NCBI RefSeq assembly: GCF_002885955.2
Contig: NZ_POQS01000003.1
Coordinates: 564,033 to 628,032 of the forward strand
Origin: Achromobacter pulmonis
GTDB taxonomy: Bacteria; Pseudomonadota; Gammaproteobacteria; Burkholderiales; Burkholderiaceae_B
Direction of reading: 5' to 3'
Length of the DNA: 64,000 nt
The translations under genes and the position numbers were made by a program. A model generated the notes under the pieces. It searched no databases, was not told the DNA's origin, and saw only the letters and a program-made list of their open reading frames with translations. Positions 26,358 to 34,715 of this stretch are shown piece by piece (the first letter of the stretch is position 1; each line of letters opens with the position of its first letter).

Positions 26358-27218
26358 ATGAACGCCCCAGTCAAACCCAGCACCCTGTTGCGCCAGCGCC
26401 TGGCCGCCGACGTCGTCGTGGCGCCCGGCGCCTATGACGGCATGTCGGCCCGCCTGGTGGCCGCGGCCGGCTTTCCGGCGGTCTACGCCAGCGGCGGCGC
26501 CATCGCGCGCGCCGCGGGCTACCCCGACATCGGCCTGCTGAGCTTTACCGAAGTGATGGACCGCGTGGAAAAAATCGTCGACGCCAGCGGGCTGCCGGTG
26601 GTGGCCGATGCCGACACCGGCTTCGGCGGGTCGGCCAACGTCGAGCGCACCGTGCGCATCATGGAGCGCGCCGGCGTGGCCGCCTTCCACATCGAGGACC
26701 AGTCGTTTCCCAAGCGCTGCGGCCACCTGGACGACAAGAGCCTGGTCGACGTGGAGGAAATGTGCCGCAAGGTGCACATCGCGCGCCAGACCCTGAGCGA
26801 CCCCGACGCGCTGGTGATCGCGCGCACCGACGCCATCGCGGTCGAGGGCTTCGACGCCGCGCTGGCGCGCGCGCAGCGCTACGTGGAAGCGGGCGCCGAC
26901 ATGCTGTTCGTGGAAGCGCCCGAGACGCGGGAGCAGATCCAGGCCATCGCCGAGCGCCTGCCCGGCCTGAAGCTCATCAACATGTTCTACGGCGGCAAGA
27001 CGCCGCTGGTGCCGCTGCCCGAACTGGCGGCGATGGGCTATCGCCTGGTCATCATTCCGTCGGACCTACAGCGCGCCGCCATCCATGCCATGCAGGCCAC
27101 GCTGGCGGCCATCCGCCAGACCGGCGACAGCAGCGCCCTGGCCGAGCGCCTCACCAGTTTCAAGGAGCGCGAGGAGATCGTGCAGACCCGCCGCTACCTG
27201 GCGCTGGACGCGCAATAG
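26358..27218 (+). CDS. Isocitrate lyase/PEP mutase family C-C lyase
   Basis: A 286-residue protein of the PEPM/ICL superfamily. The start at 26358 follows an AAGGA site; an upstream in-frame ATG at 26295 would lie inside the regulator-binding region. D84 and D86 (VVADADTGFG) bind Mg, and the catalytic loop is PKRCGHLDDK with C121, close to the KKCGH of isocitrate lyase. Such short members include 2-methylisocitrate, dimethylmalate and carboxyphosphonoenolpyruvate enzymes and oxaloacetate decarboxylases. No prpC/prpD neighbours are present, so methylcitrate-cycle PrpB is less likely. Confidence 0.87.
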   Translation: MNAPVKPSTLLRQRLAADVVVAPGAYDGMSARLVAAAGFPAVYASGGAIARAAGYPDIGLLSFTEVMDRVEKIVDASGLPVVADADTGFGGSANVERTVRIMERAGVAAFHIEDQSFPKRCGHLDDKSLVDVEEMCRKVHIARQTLSDPDALVIARTDAIAVEGFDAALARAQRYVEAGADMLFVEAPETREQIQAIAERLPGLKLINMFYGGKTPLVPLPELAAMGYRLVIIPSDLQRAAIHAMQATLAAIRQTGDSSALAERLTSFKEREEIVQTRRYLALDAQ

Positions 27219-27230
27219 CGGCGGGGGGCG

Positions 27231-30107
27231 CTATCCGGGGCAGCGCCGCGGCAGGGTCAGCGGCCACAGCCGCTGGCCGTACGAGCCGTACAGCGTGCGC
27301 ACGCCGCATTCCATCGCCACGCGCGCCACCGGCCTGCCGGTGCGGTCGATGATGGAAGACCATTCCATGGTCGAGACCACGGCGCGCCCGTCCCGGAACG
27401 GCGAGACGGTTTCGTAGGCGGGCAGCAGCGCCATCTCGCCGGCGGCGTTGACGTAGCCATAGGCGCTGTCGGCGTAGACCGGCGCCAGGCCCTCGCTCAG
27501 GCGGCCCAGCGCATCGAACGCGGGTCCGGTGAGCGCGCCGCGGGCGTCGACCGCGCGCATCGCGCGGCTCGACAGCTGCGACACGGCATAGCCTTCCGAG
27601 TAGGCCGACGCAAGGCCCTCGGCGCTCACGCGGACCTTGCCGTCCAGGCCGACGTAGTCGGTCTTCTGCCTGCCCTGGTCGATGTAGCGCCGCAGCAGCG
27701 TGGGCGAGCCGGCCGGCCAGTTCCAGTCGCCATCGGGCAGGGCAGCGACGGTCTTGCCCTGCGCGTCGATCACGCGGTCGCCGTCGTCGTCGCTCACCAG
27801 GGCGCGGGCCGGCGCGCCGCGGAAGGTGCCGCCGATCACGGCGGCGGGTGCGATCTGCCACCGGCCCTGCGCGTCCAGATAGCCGCTGCGCGGGGCGCGG
27901 CGGATCTCCATCCAGTCGCCCAGGCGGGTGTAGCGCGCATCCTCCATGTCCAGCGCGTCGGCGCCGTCGGGCGAGATGATCCAGCGGCGCTTGCCGTCGT
28001 CGGCGGTAATGGCGCCGGTCTCGTCGGCGTGGGCCTGCAGGTTGGGCAGGAAGGCGGTCAGCGCGCGGCCCTCGGCGTTGAACAGGGCGGAGGGGCGTTT
28101 GTATTCCTCCTGCTGCGGGCCGGCCTGCTGCACCTGCCACAGCTGCGCGTTGACGCGCCTGGCGGCATGGTGGCTGGCCGGCACGATCCAGCGGCCCTGC
28201 AGGTCGATGACGCCGCTGCGGTCCGGCCCCAGCGAGGCCACGGCCTGGCCGTGCTCGAATTCGCCGATGCTGCGATAGCGCGCCTCGGCGATGACCTTGC
28301 CGGCCACGAAGTCGTACAGGCCCCAGGGCGCGTCCTCGGCCGCGGTCTCCACGAAACGCACCACGCCGGGCGCGACGATTTCCGTGTCGAAGTAACCCGC
28401 CGGCAGCGCGTAGGCCTTGCCGTCGCGGTCGATCATGCGGCTTGCGCCGCCGCCGTAGGCCAGCGCATAGCCGTGGCGGAATTCCCCGATGTATTGCTGC
28501 GCGGGCAGGTCGATGGGCTTGCCGGCCGCGTCCAGCAGGCGCATGCCGTCGGCCGTGTGGGCGGCGTAGCGCAGGTGCCGCGCCTCCAGTCCTGCGGGCG
28601 GCTCGCCGTCGTACCGGTCGACGACGTCCAGCGGGGTCACCTCGGTCCAGGCGGCGTCGCTCACGATGCTGCCGTCGGCCAGCACCAGGCCGGCGCCGGT
28701 CTCGGTGTTGCAGTGGCAGTAGCCGTGGCTGAGCAGGCCCAGCGGGCCGCCGGGCATGTCCAGCGCCAGCGGCCGCAGCGCCATCTGCTGCGCGGCCTCG
28801 ACCGTCTCGGGCTTGAGCAGCGCGCGGCCTTCGGCGTCGATCACGTTGAGCAGGCGGGTGTCCTGGAACAGCCACAGCCTGCCCTGGCGCACCTCCATGC
28901 GGCTGAACTCGCCCAGCCAGGCCGGCGCGCGGTCGCCGTACAGCCAGGCGCCGGAGGGCGTCAGCAGCCCGGCCGACGTGTTTTGCGCGTCGGTGAAACG
29001 CACATAGCCGTCCAGATCGCCGACGACGGCCAGGTCCGCGCCCAGCTCCACCGGTTCGCCGCGGCCCGGAATCAAGGCCATCACCTTGTTGCCGGAGGGA
29101 TAGAGCAGCGTGTCGCCAAAGCGCTGCGAACCATAGGCCTGATCGCCCTTGAGCCTGGCCACGGGCTTGCCCGCGGCGTCCAGCACCGCATAGCTGCCGC
29201 GCTCCAGCTCGGCGCTCCAGAATGCATTGCCCAGTTGCCTCAGTTCGCGGTAGCGCTGGCCCTCGTCCAGCACCGACCGGCCCTGCGGGTCCAGCAATTC
29301 CGCGCCGCGCGGCCCGTAGGCCAGGGCCAGCGCGCCTTCCTCGGACGGCTCCAGGATGTCGTCGTAGACCGGCTCCAGCGCCCAGTTCCACTGGCCGTCC
29401 ACCAGGCCGTAGCGGCCCTCGTCGTTGCGCGCCACGTACAGCTGCTTGCCATAGGCGCGGATCAGATGGATGCCGGCGTCGCTGTAGCGGCGCTCGCCGC
29501 TGGCGGAGCGGTACTCCAGCTTGTATTCCAGCGTGGCCAGGGCCGGCACGCCATCCTGCAGGCGCAGCGAGGCCACGCTTTCGTCCAGCGGCTCGCCCAC
29601 GTAATTGCCCTGGCGGTCGATCAGATGGTGGCGGCCGTCCAGCGTGGCCACGGCCAGGCCGGCCTGCGTGAAGTTCTGCACGGCGTCGAACTGCGGGCGC
29701 ACCGCCATGCGGCCGCGCGTGTCGATGAAACCCCAGCGGCCCTGCCACTTGACGGCGGCCAGGCCGTGGCGGAAGTCGCCCACGGCCTCGAATATCGGGT
29801 CGATCGCCAGCCTGCCGTTCTGGTCCAGGAAGCCCCAGGCATGGCGGCGCAGCGACCGGTCGCCGGGCGCCGGGCCGGCGCTTTTCAGTGCGCTGGGCAG
29901 CAGCACCGCCGCGCGCTTGTCCGACAGCGTGCGGATGCAGCCGTTGGCGTAGGGGCTGCCGGCGCTCGTGTCCAGTTCGGCGTAGCTGTCGTACGGGGCG
30001 TTCTCCAGGCAGCCGGCGTCTCCGTACTGCGCGTGGGCGGACAGGGACGCGCCCAGCGCGGCCAGCGCGCAGGCGAGACGGGTGATGCTGAATGCGCGTG
30101 ACTTCAT
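27231..30107 (-). CDS. WG-repeat exported protein A
   Basis: A 958-residue protein. The ATG at 30107 begins a Sec signal peptide (MKSRAFSITRLACALAALG, cleavage after AHA). The mature protein consists of many WG (KWG) repeats such as AWGFLDQNGRLAI, RWGFIDTRGRMAV and HHLIDRQGNYV, each a short beta module of about 25-45 residues that probably forms a repetitive beta scaffold in the periplasm or on the cell surface. The start overlaps the stop of the upstream paralogue (ATGA), so translation is coupled. Function is unknown. Several Cys near the mature N-terminus could form disulfides. Confidence 0.85.
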   Translation of the reverse strand: MKSRAFSITRLACALAALGASLSAHAQYGDAGCLENAPYDSYAELDTSAGSPYANGCIRTLSDKRAAVLLPSALKSAGPAPGDRSLRRHAWGFLDQNGRLAIDPIFEAVGDFRHGLAAVKWQGRWGFIDTRGRMAVRPQFDAVQNFTQAGLAVATLDGRHHLIDRQGNYVGEPLDESVASLRLQDGVPALATLEYKLEYRSASGERRYSDAGIHLIRAYGKQLYVARNDEGRYGLVDGQWNWALEPVYDDILEPSEEGALALAYGPRGAELLDPQGRSVLDEGQRYRELRQLGNAFWSAELERGSYAVLDAAGKPVARLKGDQAYGSQRFGDTLLYPSGNKVMALIPGRGEPVELGADLAVVGDLDGYVRFTDAQNTSAGLLTPSGAWLYGDRAPAWLGEFSRMEVRQGRLWLFQDTRLLNVIDAEGRALLKPETVEAAQQMALRPLALDMPGGPLGLLSHGYCHCNTETGAGLVLADGSIVSDAAWTEVTPLDVVDRYDGEPPAGLEARHLRYAAHTADGMRLLDAAGKPIDLPAQQYIGEFRHGYALAYGGGASRMIDRDGKAYALPAGYFDTEIVAPGVVRFVETAAEDAPWGLYDFVAGKVIAEARYRSIGEFEHGQAVASLGPDRSGVIDLQGRWIVPASHHAARRVNAQLWQVQQAGPQQEEYKRPSALFNAEGRALTAFLPNLQAHADETGAITADDGKRRWIISPDGADALDMEDARYTRLGDWMEIRRAPRSGYLDAQGRWQIAPAAVIGGTFRGAPARALVSDDDGDRVIDAQGKTVAALPDGDWNWPAGSPTLLRRYIDQGRQKTDYVGLDGKVRVSAEGLASAYSEGYAVSQLSSRAMRAVDARGALTGPAFDALGRLSEGLAPVYADSAYGYVNAAGEMALLPAYETVSPFRDGRAVVSTMEWSSIIDRTGRPVARVAMECGVRTLYGSYGQRLWPLTLPRRCPG

Positions 30108-33100
30108 TGTTGTTCCGCTTTGGCGTTGTCGGGGGCGAGCTCGAACTTCCCGGCCGCGGGGCAGCTCATCTTCTGCTGCGGCCAGCTGATGCGGCCGAGG
30201 CGGTCCAGGATGGTCAGCGTGTCGCAGACCATGACGAAGGTCGCCAGCGGTTCTCCCTTTGTGTCGATGAACTGCGTGTATCCGTCCTGGCGCACCAGCG
30301 CGCGTTCCTCGTGGAAGTCGCCGGCCCACGAGAACAGCGGCGGGATCGCATAGCGCCCGCTCAGGTCGATGTAGCCGAACTGCTTGCCGGTGCGCTGCTT
30401 GCGCTGCGCCACGGCCAGGCCGTTCCTGAGCGGTCCCAGCCAGTCGAAGTGCGGCCCCACGATGCGCTTGCCGGCGGCGTCGACGAAGCCGTAGCGGTCG
30501 TTGCCGCCGTCGCCGCTGTAGGGCACCACGCCTTCGCTGGCGAAGCGATAGCGCACGCTGTAGCTGCCGGGCACGCGCGCGACCTCGTTGCCGCGCAGGT
30601 CCGTCATGACGCTGCCGCCGTCGTCCTGGTACACGATGCGCTGCATGCCGGCCAGCGGCGTGCCGTCGCCGCGGCCATCCAGCAGCGTCTTGCCGTTCTG
30701 GTCGATCAGGCGGTAGCCGGCGCCGTCGTAGGCGCGCGCCAGGCCTTCCGGCTGCACGAAGAAGGGATTGAATTCGCCATACAGGGCGGGCACCTTCAGC
30801 TCGCCGCGGGCGTCGATGGCGCCTTCGCGCTCGTCGCCCTCCATGTAGATCCAGTCGCCGTACACCTCGTTGCGGCGCTGCCGGCTGTCGGCCAGGCGCA
30901 GGCCCGCGCCGTCCGCGTCGAACAGCATCAGGCCGGCGTCCTCCAGCTCGGCGATGTAGCGTCCGTCCTTCAGGGCGGTGGGCTTATTGGCCAGCGCCGG
31001 GCTGGACTTGCCGCTGCGCAGGTTGACGAGCCGGTAGCCGCGCGACGAGTCGGAAGCGCGCGGGCCGGTGTCGGGAACCAGCATGAGGCCATTGCCCAGG
31101 TATTCCAGTTCGTACGCGCTCTGGTAGGCGGGGCGCAGCGCCCATCGCCCCTTGCTGTCGATCACGCCCCACTGGCCCCGTTCCTGCACCAGGGCCCAGC
31201 CGTCGCGGAACGCTTCGATGCCGTCGTACACCGGCTTGAGCACCGGCGCGCCGGCGCGCAGGTTCCAGACGCCCCAGCGGCGTTCGCGGTTCTCGTCCGG
31301 CGCGCGGTAGTGGAGCATGTCGCCGTCCAGGCCCTCGGCGCCGTCGAGCACCGCGTCGGGCACGGCCACGGTCTTGCCCCGGGCGTCGATCAGCACCTCC
31401 TCGCCGCGCTGCGAGCCCGCTGGCCGCGCCCAGGCGTAACCGCCGCGGAACGGGCGCAGATTGCCGAAGCGCGGCGGGACCGCCCACTTGCCCGCCGCGT
31501 CGATCGCGCCGGCCTTGCCTTCGCGGGTGCGCACCGGCAAGGGCATGGACACGTCATAGGCCGAGATGTCGTCCCAGTCCGCGTTGGTCACGATCTTGCC
31601 GGCCGGCGTCAGGATGCCGATGGGCTGCCCATAGGCATGCGGACGCAGCAGCGCCAACGGCATCGGGGCCGTGCCGGCGGCGCCGCGCCTGCTTTCGTCG
31701 CGGCGGCTGAAGGCGGTGACGTCGTAGGCCCGCAGCCGCGCGACGGTGGCGTCGTCCAGCAGCGGCCTGCCGTCGGCGGCGTAGATCTGCACCAGCCCGC
31801 CCTGGCTGATTTCCGCGCCGCTGGCCGCGGCGGCGGCCGCGGCTTCGGCGGCTGCCGCCGCCGCATCGGCCGCGTCGGCGGCATCGGCGGCCGCACCCGC
31901 CTCGGACGCCGCCGAGACCGGCGGCATGGGAATCATCGGCGGCGGCGGCGCGTCGGCCGGCGCCGCCGCCGGGATGGCGGCGTCGCTTGCGATCATCGCG
32001 CCCGCGTCGTCGGCTGCCGGTTCGCCGCCGATGTCCTCGGCGGCTTCGGCTTCGACCGGGGCGGAGGCGTCCTCGGCCCGGGCCACCGCGTCCTGGCCCG
32101 GCTGTTCGGCGGCCTGGGCCTGCGGGGCGTTGCCGGGCTGGGCGCCGGAGATCCAGGCCTGGCCCTCGCGCACGTCCACGCGGCCCTGGCCGACCGGCAC
32201 CCGGATCAGCCTGTCGGCGGCGTCGACCAGCAGCACGAGGTCGTCGTCGACCATGAAGCGCCAGCCTTCGCGATCCTGCACGCCGGCGTAAGGAGATTTG
32301 AAGCGATGCAGCACCTGGCGCTGGCCGTCCAGCAGCTGGGCCGGCCCGCCGTCGTCGGGACGGGCCAGCCACAGGCCCGGCGCCACAGACTGCAATTGCC
32401 GGTAGCGCTCGGAAGAAAGCGCCTGGCCGGCCGCGTCCACGAACAGCCAGCGCTCGTCGCGGCGCACCGCCAGAAGCGCGCCGTCGCGCAACGGCGGCTC
32501 CTGCGACTGCAGGGCCTGCGGCGTCACGGCCCAGCCGCCCGCCTGGTCCAGCAGCCCCCACCAGCCGCCATAGCGCGTGTCGCGCAACTGGGCCGGCAGA
32601 TAGCCGCCGGTCGGCGCCGCCAGCCGCATCACGCCTTCGGGCAGCGTGGCCGCCTTGCCGGTCGCGACGTTGAACAGCCGCGGCGGCTGCGGGATTTCCA
32701 TCGCCGCCAGCTTCTGGCCCGGCCGGAAACCCCAGCTGCGCGCGCCCAGCGCAAAGGTCTTGAGCGTCTTGCCCTGGCGGTCGATCAGCACGTCGCGGCC
32801 GTCCGCTTCCACCACCGCGCTGCCTTCGGCGTTGAAGCCGCTGGCGCGCGCGTAACGGGGTTCGATGGCCCAGCGGCCGCCGCGGTCGATATAGCCCCAG
32901 CGCCCGTCCTTGTTCACCGCGGCCAGGCCGTTCTGGAACGGCTCGGCCTCGTCATAGGCGGGCGCGATGGCCATGCGGCCCTGCTTGTCGAGGTAGCCCC
33001 AGCGGCCCGCGGCGTCGCCGGCCGAGCCGGTCAGCACCGCGGCCAGGCCTTCGCTGTAGGGCTGGTGGCATTCCGGACGCGCGCCCGGTTCGAAGAAGTC

Positions 33101-33271
33101 GCCGAGGCAGCGCGCGATCCAGCTGGATTGCGCCTGGGCCGGCGCCTGCACCGCGGCCAGGCTGGCCAGCGCCAGGGCGAGCGCCAGCGGCTTGAAGTCG
33201 AACGAGGCCCTCGCCGCGGGGCGGGGCGGGACGCAACCGCCGGAACGTAAGGGCCGGGCGCAATGCCGCAT
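30104..33271 (-). CDS. WG-repeat exported protein B with Ala-rich linker
   Basis: A 1055-residue paralogue of the downstream gene. The ATG at 33271 is preferred over one at 33370 because the upstream 33 residues are not signal-like. A long basic N-region precedes a hydrophobic stretch (LALALALASLAAVQAPAQA, about residues 30-48). WG repeats are seen before and after a disordered Ala/Asp/Pro-rich linker at about 385-495 (ADAADAADAAAAAAEAAA). Motifs include RWGYLDKQGRMAIAP and RWGYIDRGGRWAIEP. First gene of a two-gene unit; the partner follows with a 4-nt overlap. No enzymatic domain is visible. Confidence 0.83.
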   Translation of the reverse strand: MRHCARPLRSGGCVPPRPAARASFDFKPLALALALASLAAVQAPAQAQSSWIARCLGDFFEPGARPECHQPYSEGLAAVLTGSAGDAAGRWGYLDKQGRMAIAPAYDEAEPFQNGLAAVNKDGRWGYIDRGGRWAIEPRYARASGFNAEGSAVVEADGRDVLIDRQGKTLKTFALGARSWGFRPGQKLAAMEIPQPPRLFNVATGKAATLPEGVMRLAAPTGGYLPAQLRDTRYGGWWGLLDQAGGWAVTPQALQSQEPPLRDGALLAVRRDERWLFVDAAGQALSSERYRQLQSVAPGLWLARPDDGGPAQLLDGQRQVLHRFKSPYAGVQDREGWRFMVDDDLVLLVDAADRLIRVPVGQGRVDVREGQAWISGAQPGNAPQAQAAEQPGQDAVARAEDASAPVEAEAAEDIGGEPAADDAGAMIASDAAIPAAAPADAPPPPMIPMPPVSAASEAGAAADAADAADAAAAAAEAAAAAAASGAEISQGGLVQIYAADGRPLLDDATVARLRAYDVTAFSRRDESRRGAAGTAPMPLALLRPHAYGQPIGILTPAGKIVTNADWDDISAYDVSMPLPVRTREGKAGAIDAAGKWAVPPRFGNLRPFRGGYAWARPAGSQRGEEVLIDARGKTVAVPDAVLDGAEGLDGDMLHYRAPDENRERRWGVWNLRAGAPVLKPVYDGIEAFRDGWALVQERGQWGVIDSKGRWALRPAYQSAYELEYLGNGLMLVPDTGPRASDSSRGYRLVNLRSGKSSPALANKPTALKDGRYIAELEDAGLMLFDADGAGLRLADSRQRRNEVYGDWIYMEGDEREGAIDARGELKVPALYGEFNPFFVQPEGLARAYDGAGYRLIDQNGKTLLDGRGDGTPLAGMQRIVYQDDGGSVMTDLRGNEVARVPGSYSVRYRFASEGVVPYSGDGGNDRYGFVDAAGKRIVGPHFDWLGPLRNGLAVAQRKQRTGKQFGYIDLSGRYAIPPLFSWAGDFHEERALVRQDGYTQFIDTKGEPLATFVMVCDTLTILDRLGRISWPQQKMSCPAAGKFELAPDNAKAEQQ

Positions 33272-33398
33272 GGTCGTATGCCTGCCAAGAAGATGGGAAG
33301 GCAGCACTGTAACCACCCGTAGCAGGCAATAACTCGGGAAATGTAACCATCGAAAACCAAGCGTTAACAAGCGCCCGGTCTGCGCGGCGGCCGGCGCG

Positions 33399-33779
33399 CT
33401 ACAGCGGGCGGTGCTGGGTGCCCCCGCCCATGGTCACGTGCAGCATGCGACAGGGCTCCAGCACCTTGACCGTGTGCCACGCGCCCTTGGGTATCACGTA
33501 GGCGTCGCCCGCCTGCATGCGGATTTTCTGGATGCCGGTGGGCCACTCCAGCTGCAGCTCGGCCGCGCCCGACAGCAAGCGCACGACCTCGTCGGCCTGC
33601 GGGTGCATTTCCCATTGCGGCCAGTCCGAGGCGAAGCTGAACTCCGACAGCAGCCAGCCACGGCCGTAGCGGTCGAGTTCCTCGGGCGGCTGCGACCAGA
33701 ACGCGTCGCCGCCTTCGACGGTGGTGCTGGCGCCCGAGGCGTCCAGCAGGACATAGTGCGATGACAGATCCGTGGTCAT
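33399..33779 (-). CDS. Single-domain cupin protein
   Basis: A 126-residue cupin. The first motif is WEMHPQADEVVRLLSG with Glu in the usual metal-ligand place, and the second is GDAYVIPKGAWHTVKV with the distal His. This is the size of small ChrR-like or sugar-binding cupins. No catalytic role can be read. It lies 127 nt from the start of the WG-repeat gene on the same strand and is divergent from the small integrase-like gene at 33854. Confidence 0.8.
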   Translation of the reverse strand: MTTDLSSHYVLLDASGASTTVEGGDAFWSQPPEELDRYGRGWLLSEFSFASDWPQWEMHPQADEVVRLLSGAAELQLEWPTGIQKIRMQAGDAYVIPKGAWHTVKVLEPCRMLHVTMGGGTQHRPL

Positions 33780-33853
33780 AATGCGCTTCCTGAGAGGGGC
33801 GTCGGAACAGTGTAAAGCGATATCATGTCGCTCATCGGCAATGGGAGAGGACG

Positions 33854-34108
33854 ATGCGGGAGACGGCGGCGCGCCAGGGATTCGACGGGGTCAGGCCCGC
33901 CTCGGAGTCTTCCATCGAGATCGGTTTCTTCCACCAGGGCCGGCATTGCGTCGAGCGCATCCGCGCCAAGCCCACCGCCGCCAATCTCAAGCGCGCCGCC
34001 GAACGGCGCGCGGCCATACTCGAGGCCATCGCGCGCGGCGAATTCGACTACGATGCCGAATTCCCGAAGCGCGCCCGCGCGGCCAAGCCAACACAGGGTT
34101 CCGCATGA
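33854..34108 (+). CDS. Stand-alone integrase arm-type DNA-binding domain (DUF3596-like)
   Basis: An 84-residue protein resembling only the N-terminal arm-binding domain of tyrosine integrases. The family pattern is visible in SSIEIGFFHQGRHCVERI, then AKPTAANLKRAAERRAAIL and IARGEFDYDAEFP, where full integrases continue into the core-binding and catalytic domains. Here a stop follows 12 residues later. It has a GAGAGG ribosome site, and its TGA overlaps the ATG of the next gene (ATGA), so it appears translated and coupled to it. It is either a relic of a lost element or a domesticated DNA-binding protein. Confidence 0.7.
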   Translation: MRETAARQGFDGVRPASESSIEIGFFHQGRHCVERIRAKPTAANLKRAAERRAAILEAIARGEFDYDAEFPKRARAAKPTQGSA

Positions 34109-34653
34109 CGAGCAACGAGCAACTGGAAATCAATGTTCTGACGCCCGAGGCCTTCCGCCCCTACGGCTGGATGCTGGGCAAGCCCATCCCGGACGGCAAC
34201 GGCGTGCCGCTGTACTCCAACGCGGCCACCGATTTCTGGCAGGAGCACCTGTTCAACACCGGCGCGGGCGGCGACGCCGAGCTGCTGTGGGTCAACTACC
34301 GCAGCCGCTCGCTTGAAATCGACAGCCTCGAAAAACACCTGCTGACCCAGCAGGCCATCGTCCCGCTGACCGGCGAGATCATCCAGGTCGTGGCGCCCAG
34401 CGCCGCCGACGGCAGCCCGGACCTGTCCCAGGTCGCGGCTTTCCGGGTGCCGCAGGGGCAGGGCGTGTGCATGCGGCCCGGCTGCTGGCACGCCACGCGC
34501 GTGGCCGAGGCCGAAGTCACCTGCCTGATGCTGACCCGCCGTTCCACCACGCTGGACCTGATCCAGCACCTGACCACGGACGCCAGCGCCAGCGAAAGCG
34601 CGATCCAGGCCATTCCGGTCTTGCGGCTGGAAAGCCAGGTCCAGGAGGCCTGA
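34105..34653 (+). CDS. Ureidoglycolate lyase family protein (AllA-like cupin)
   Basis: A 182-residue protein. The N-terminal LTPEAFRPYGWMLGKPI and the C-terminal GQGVCMRPGCWHATRV match the ureidoglycolate lyase/hydrolase cupin family, which releases urea from ureidoglycolate to give glyoxylate in allantoin use. No other allantoin genes are nearby, so it may act on another carbinolamine-like substrate. Its start overlaps the stop of the small arm-domain gene by 4 nt, which makes expression dependent on that frame being translated. Confidence 0.8.
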   Translation: MTSNEQLEINVLTPEAFRPYGWMLGKPIPDGNGVPLYSNAATDFWQEHLFNTGAGGDAELLWVNYRSRSLEIDSLEKHLLTQQAIVPLTGEIIQVVAPSAADGSPDLSQVAAFRVPQGQGVCMRPGCWHATRVAEAEVTCLMLTRRSTTLDLIQHLTTDASASESAIQAIPVLRLESQVQEA

Positions 34654-34715
34654 GCAGCCGCGCGCGGCGATACGCGGGCCGGCCCGGCCCATCCCTCGAA
34701 ATGTTGGAGCACTGA

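Noticed and set aside
30092..33250. A 1052-codon open frame on the plus strand across the WG-repeat gene.
   Set aside because: Composition is shadow-like (Ala/Val/Arg/His runs) and it lies opposite a gene with signal sequence and WG repeats.
33272..33370. An N-terminal extension of WG protein B by 33 residues.
   Set aside because: The extension is not signal-like and lacks a ribosome site; the ATG at 33271 was taken, though its N-region is also long.
33854..34653. A prophage or integrative element at the arm-domain gene.
   Set aside because: No integrase core, attachment repeats, tRNA or phage genes are seen on either side.
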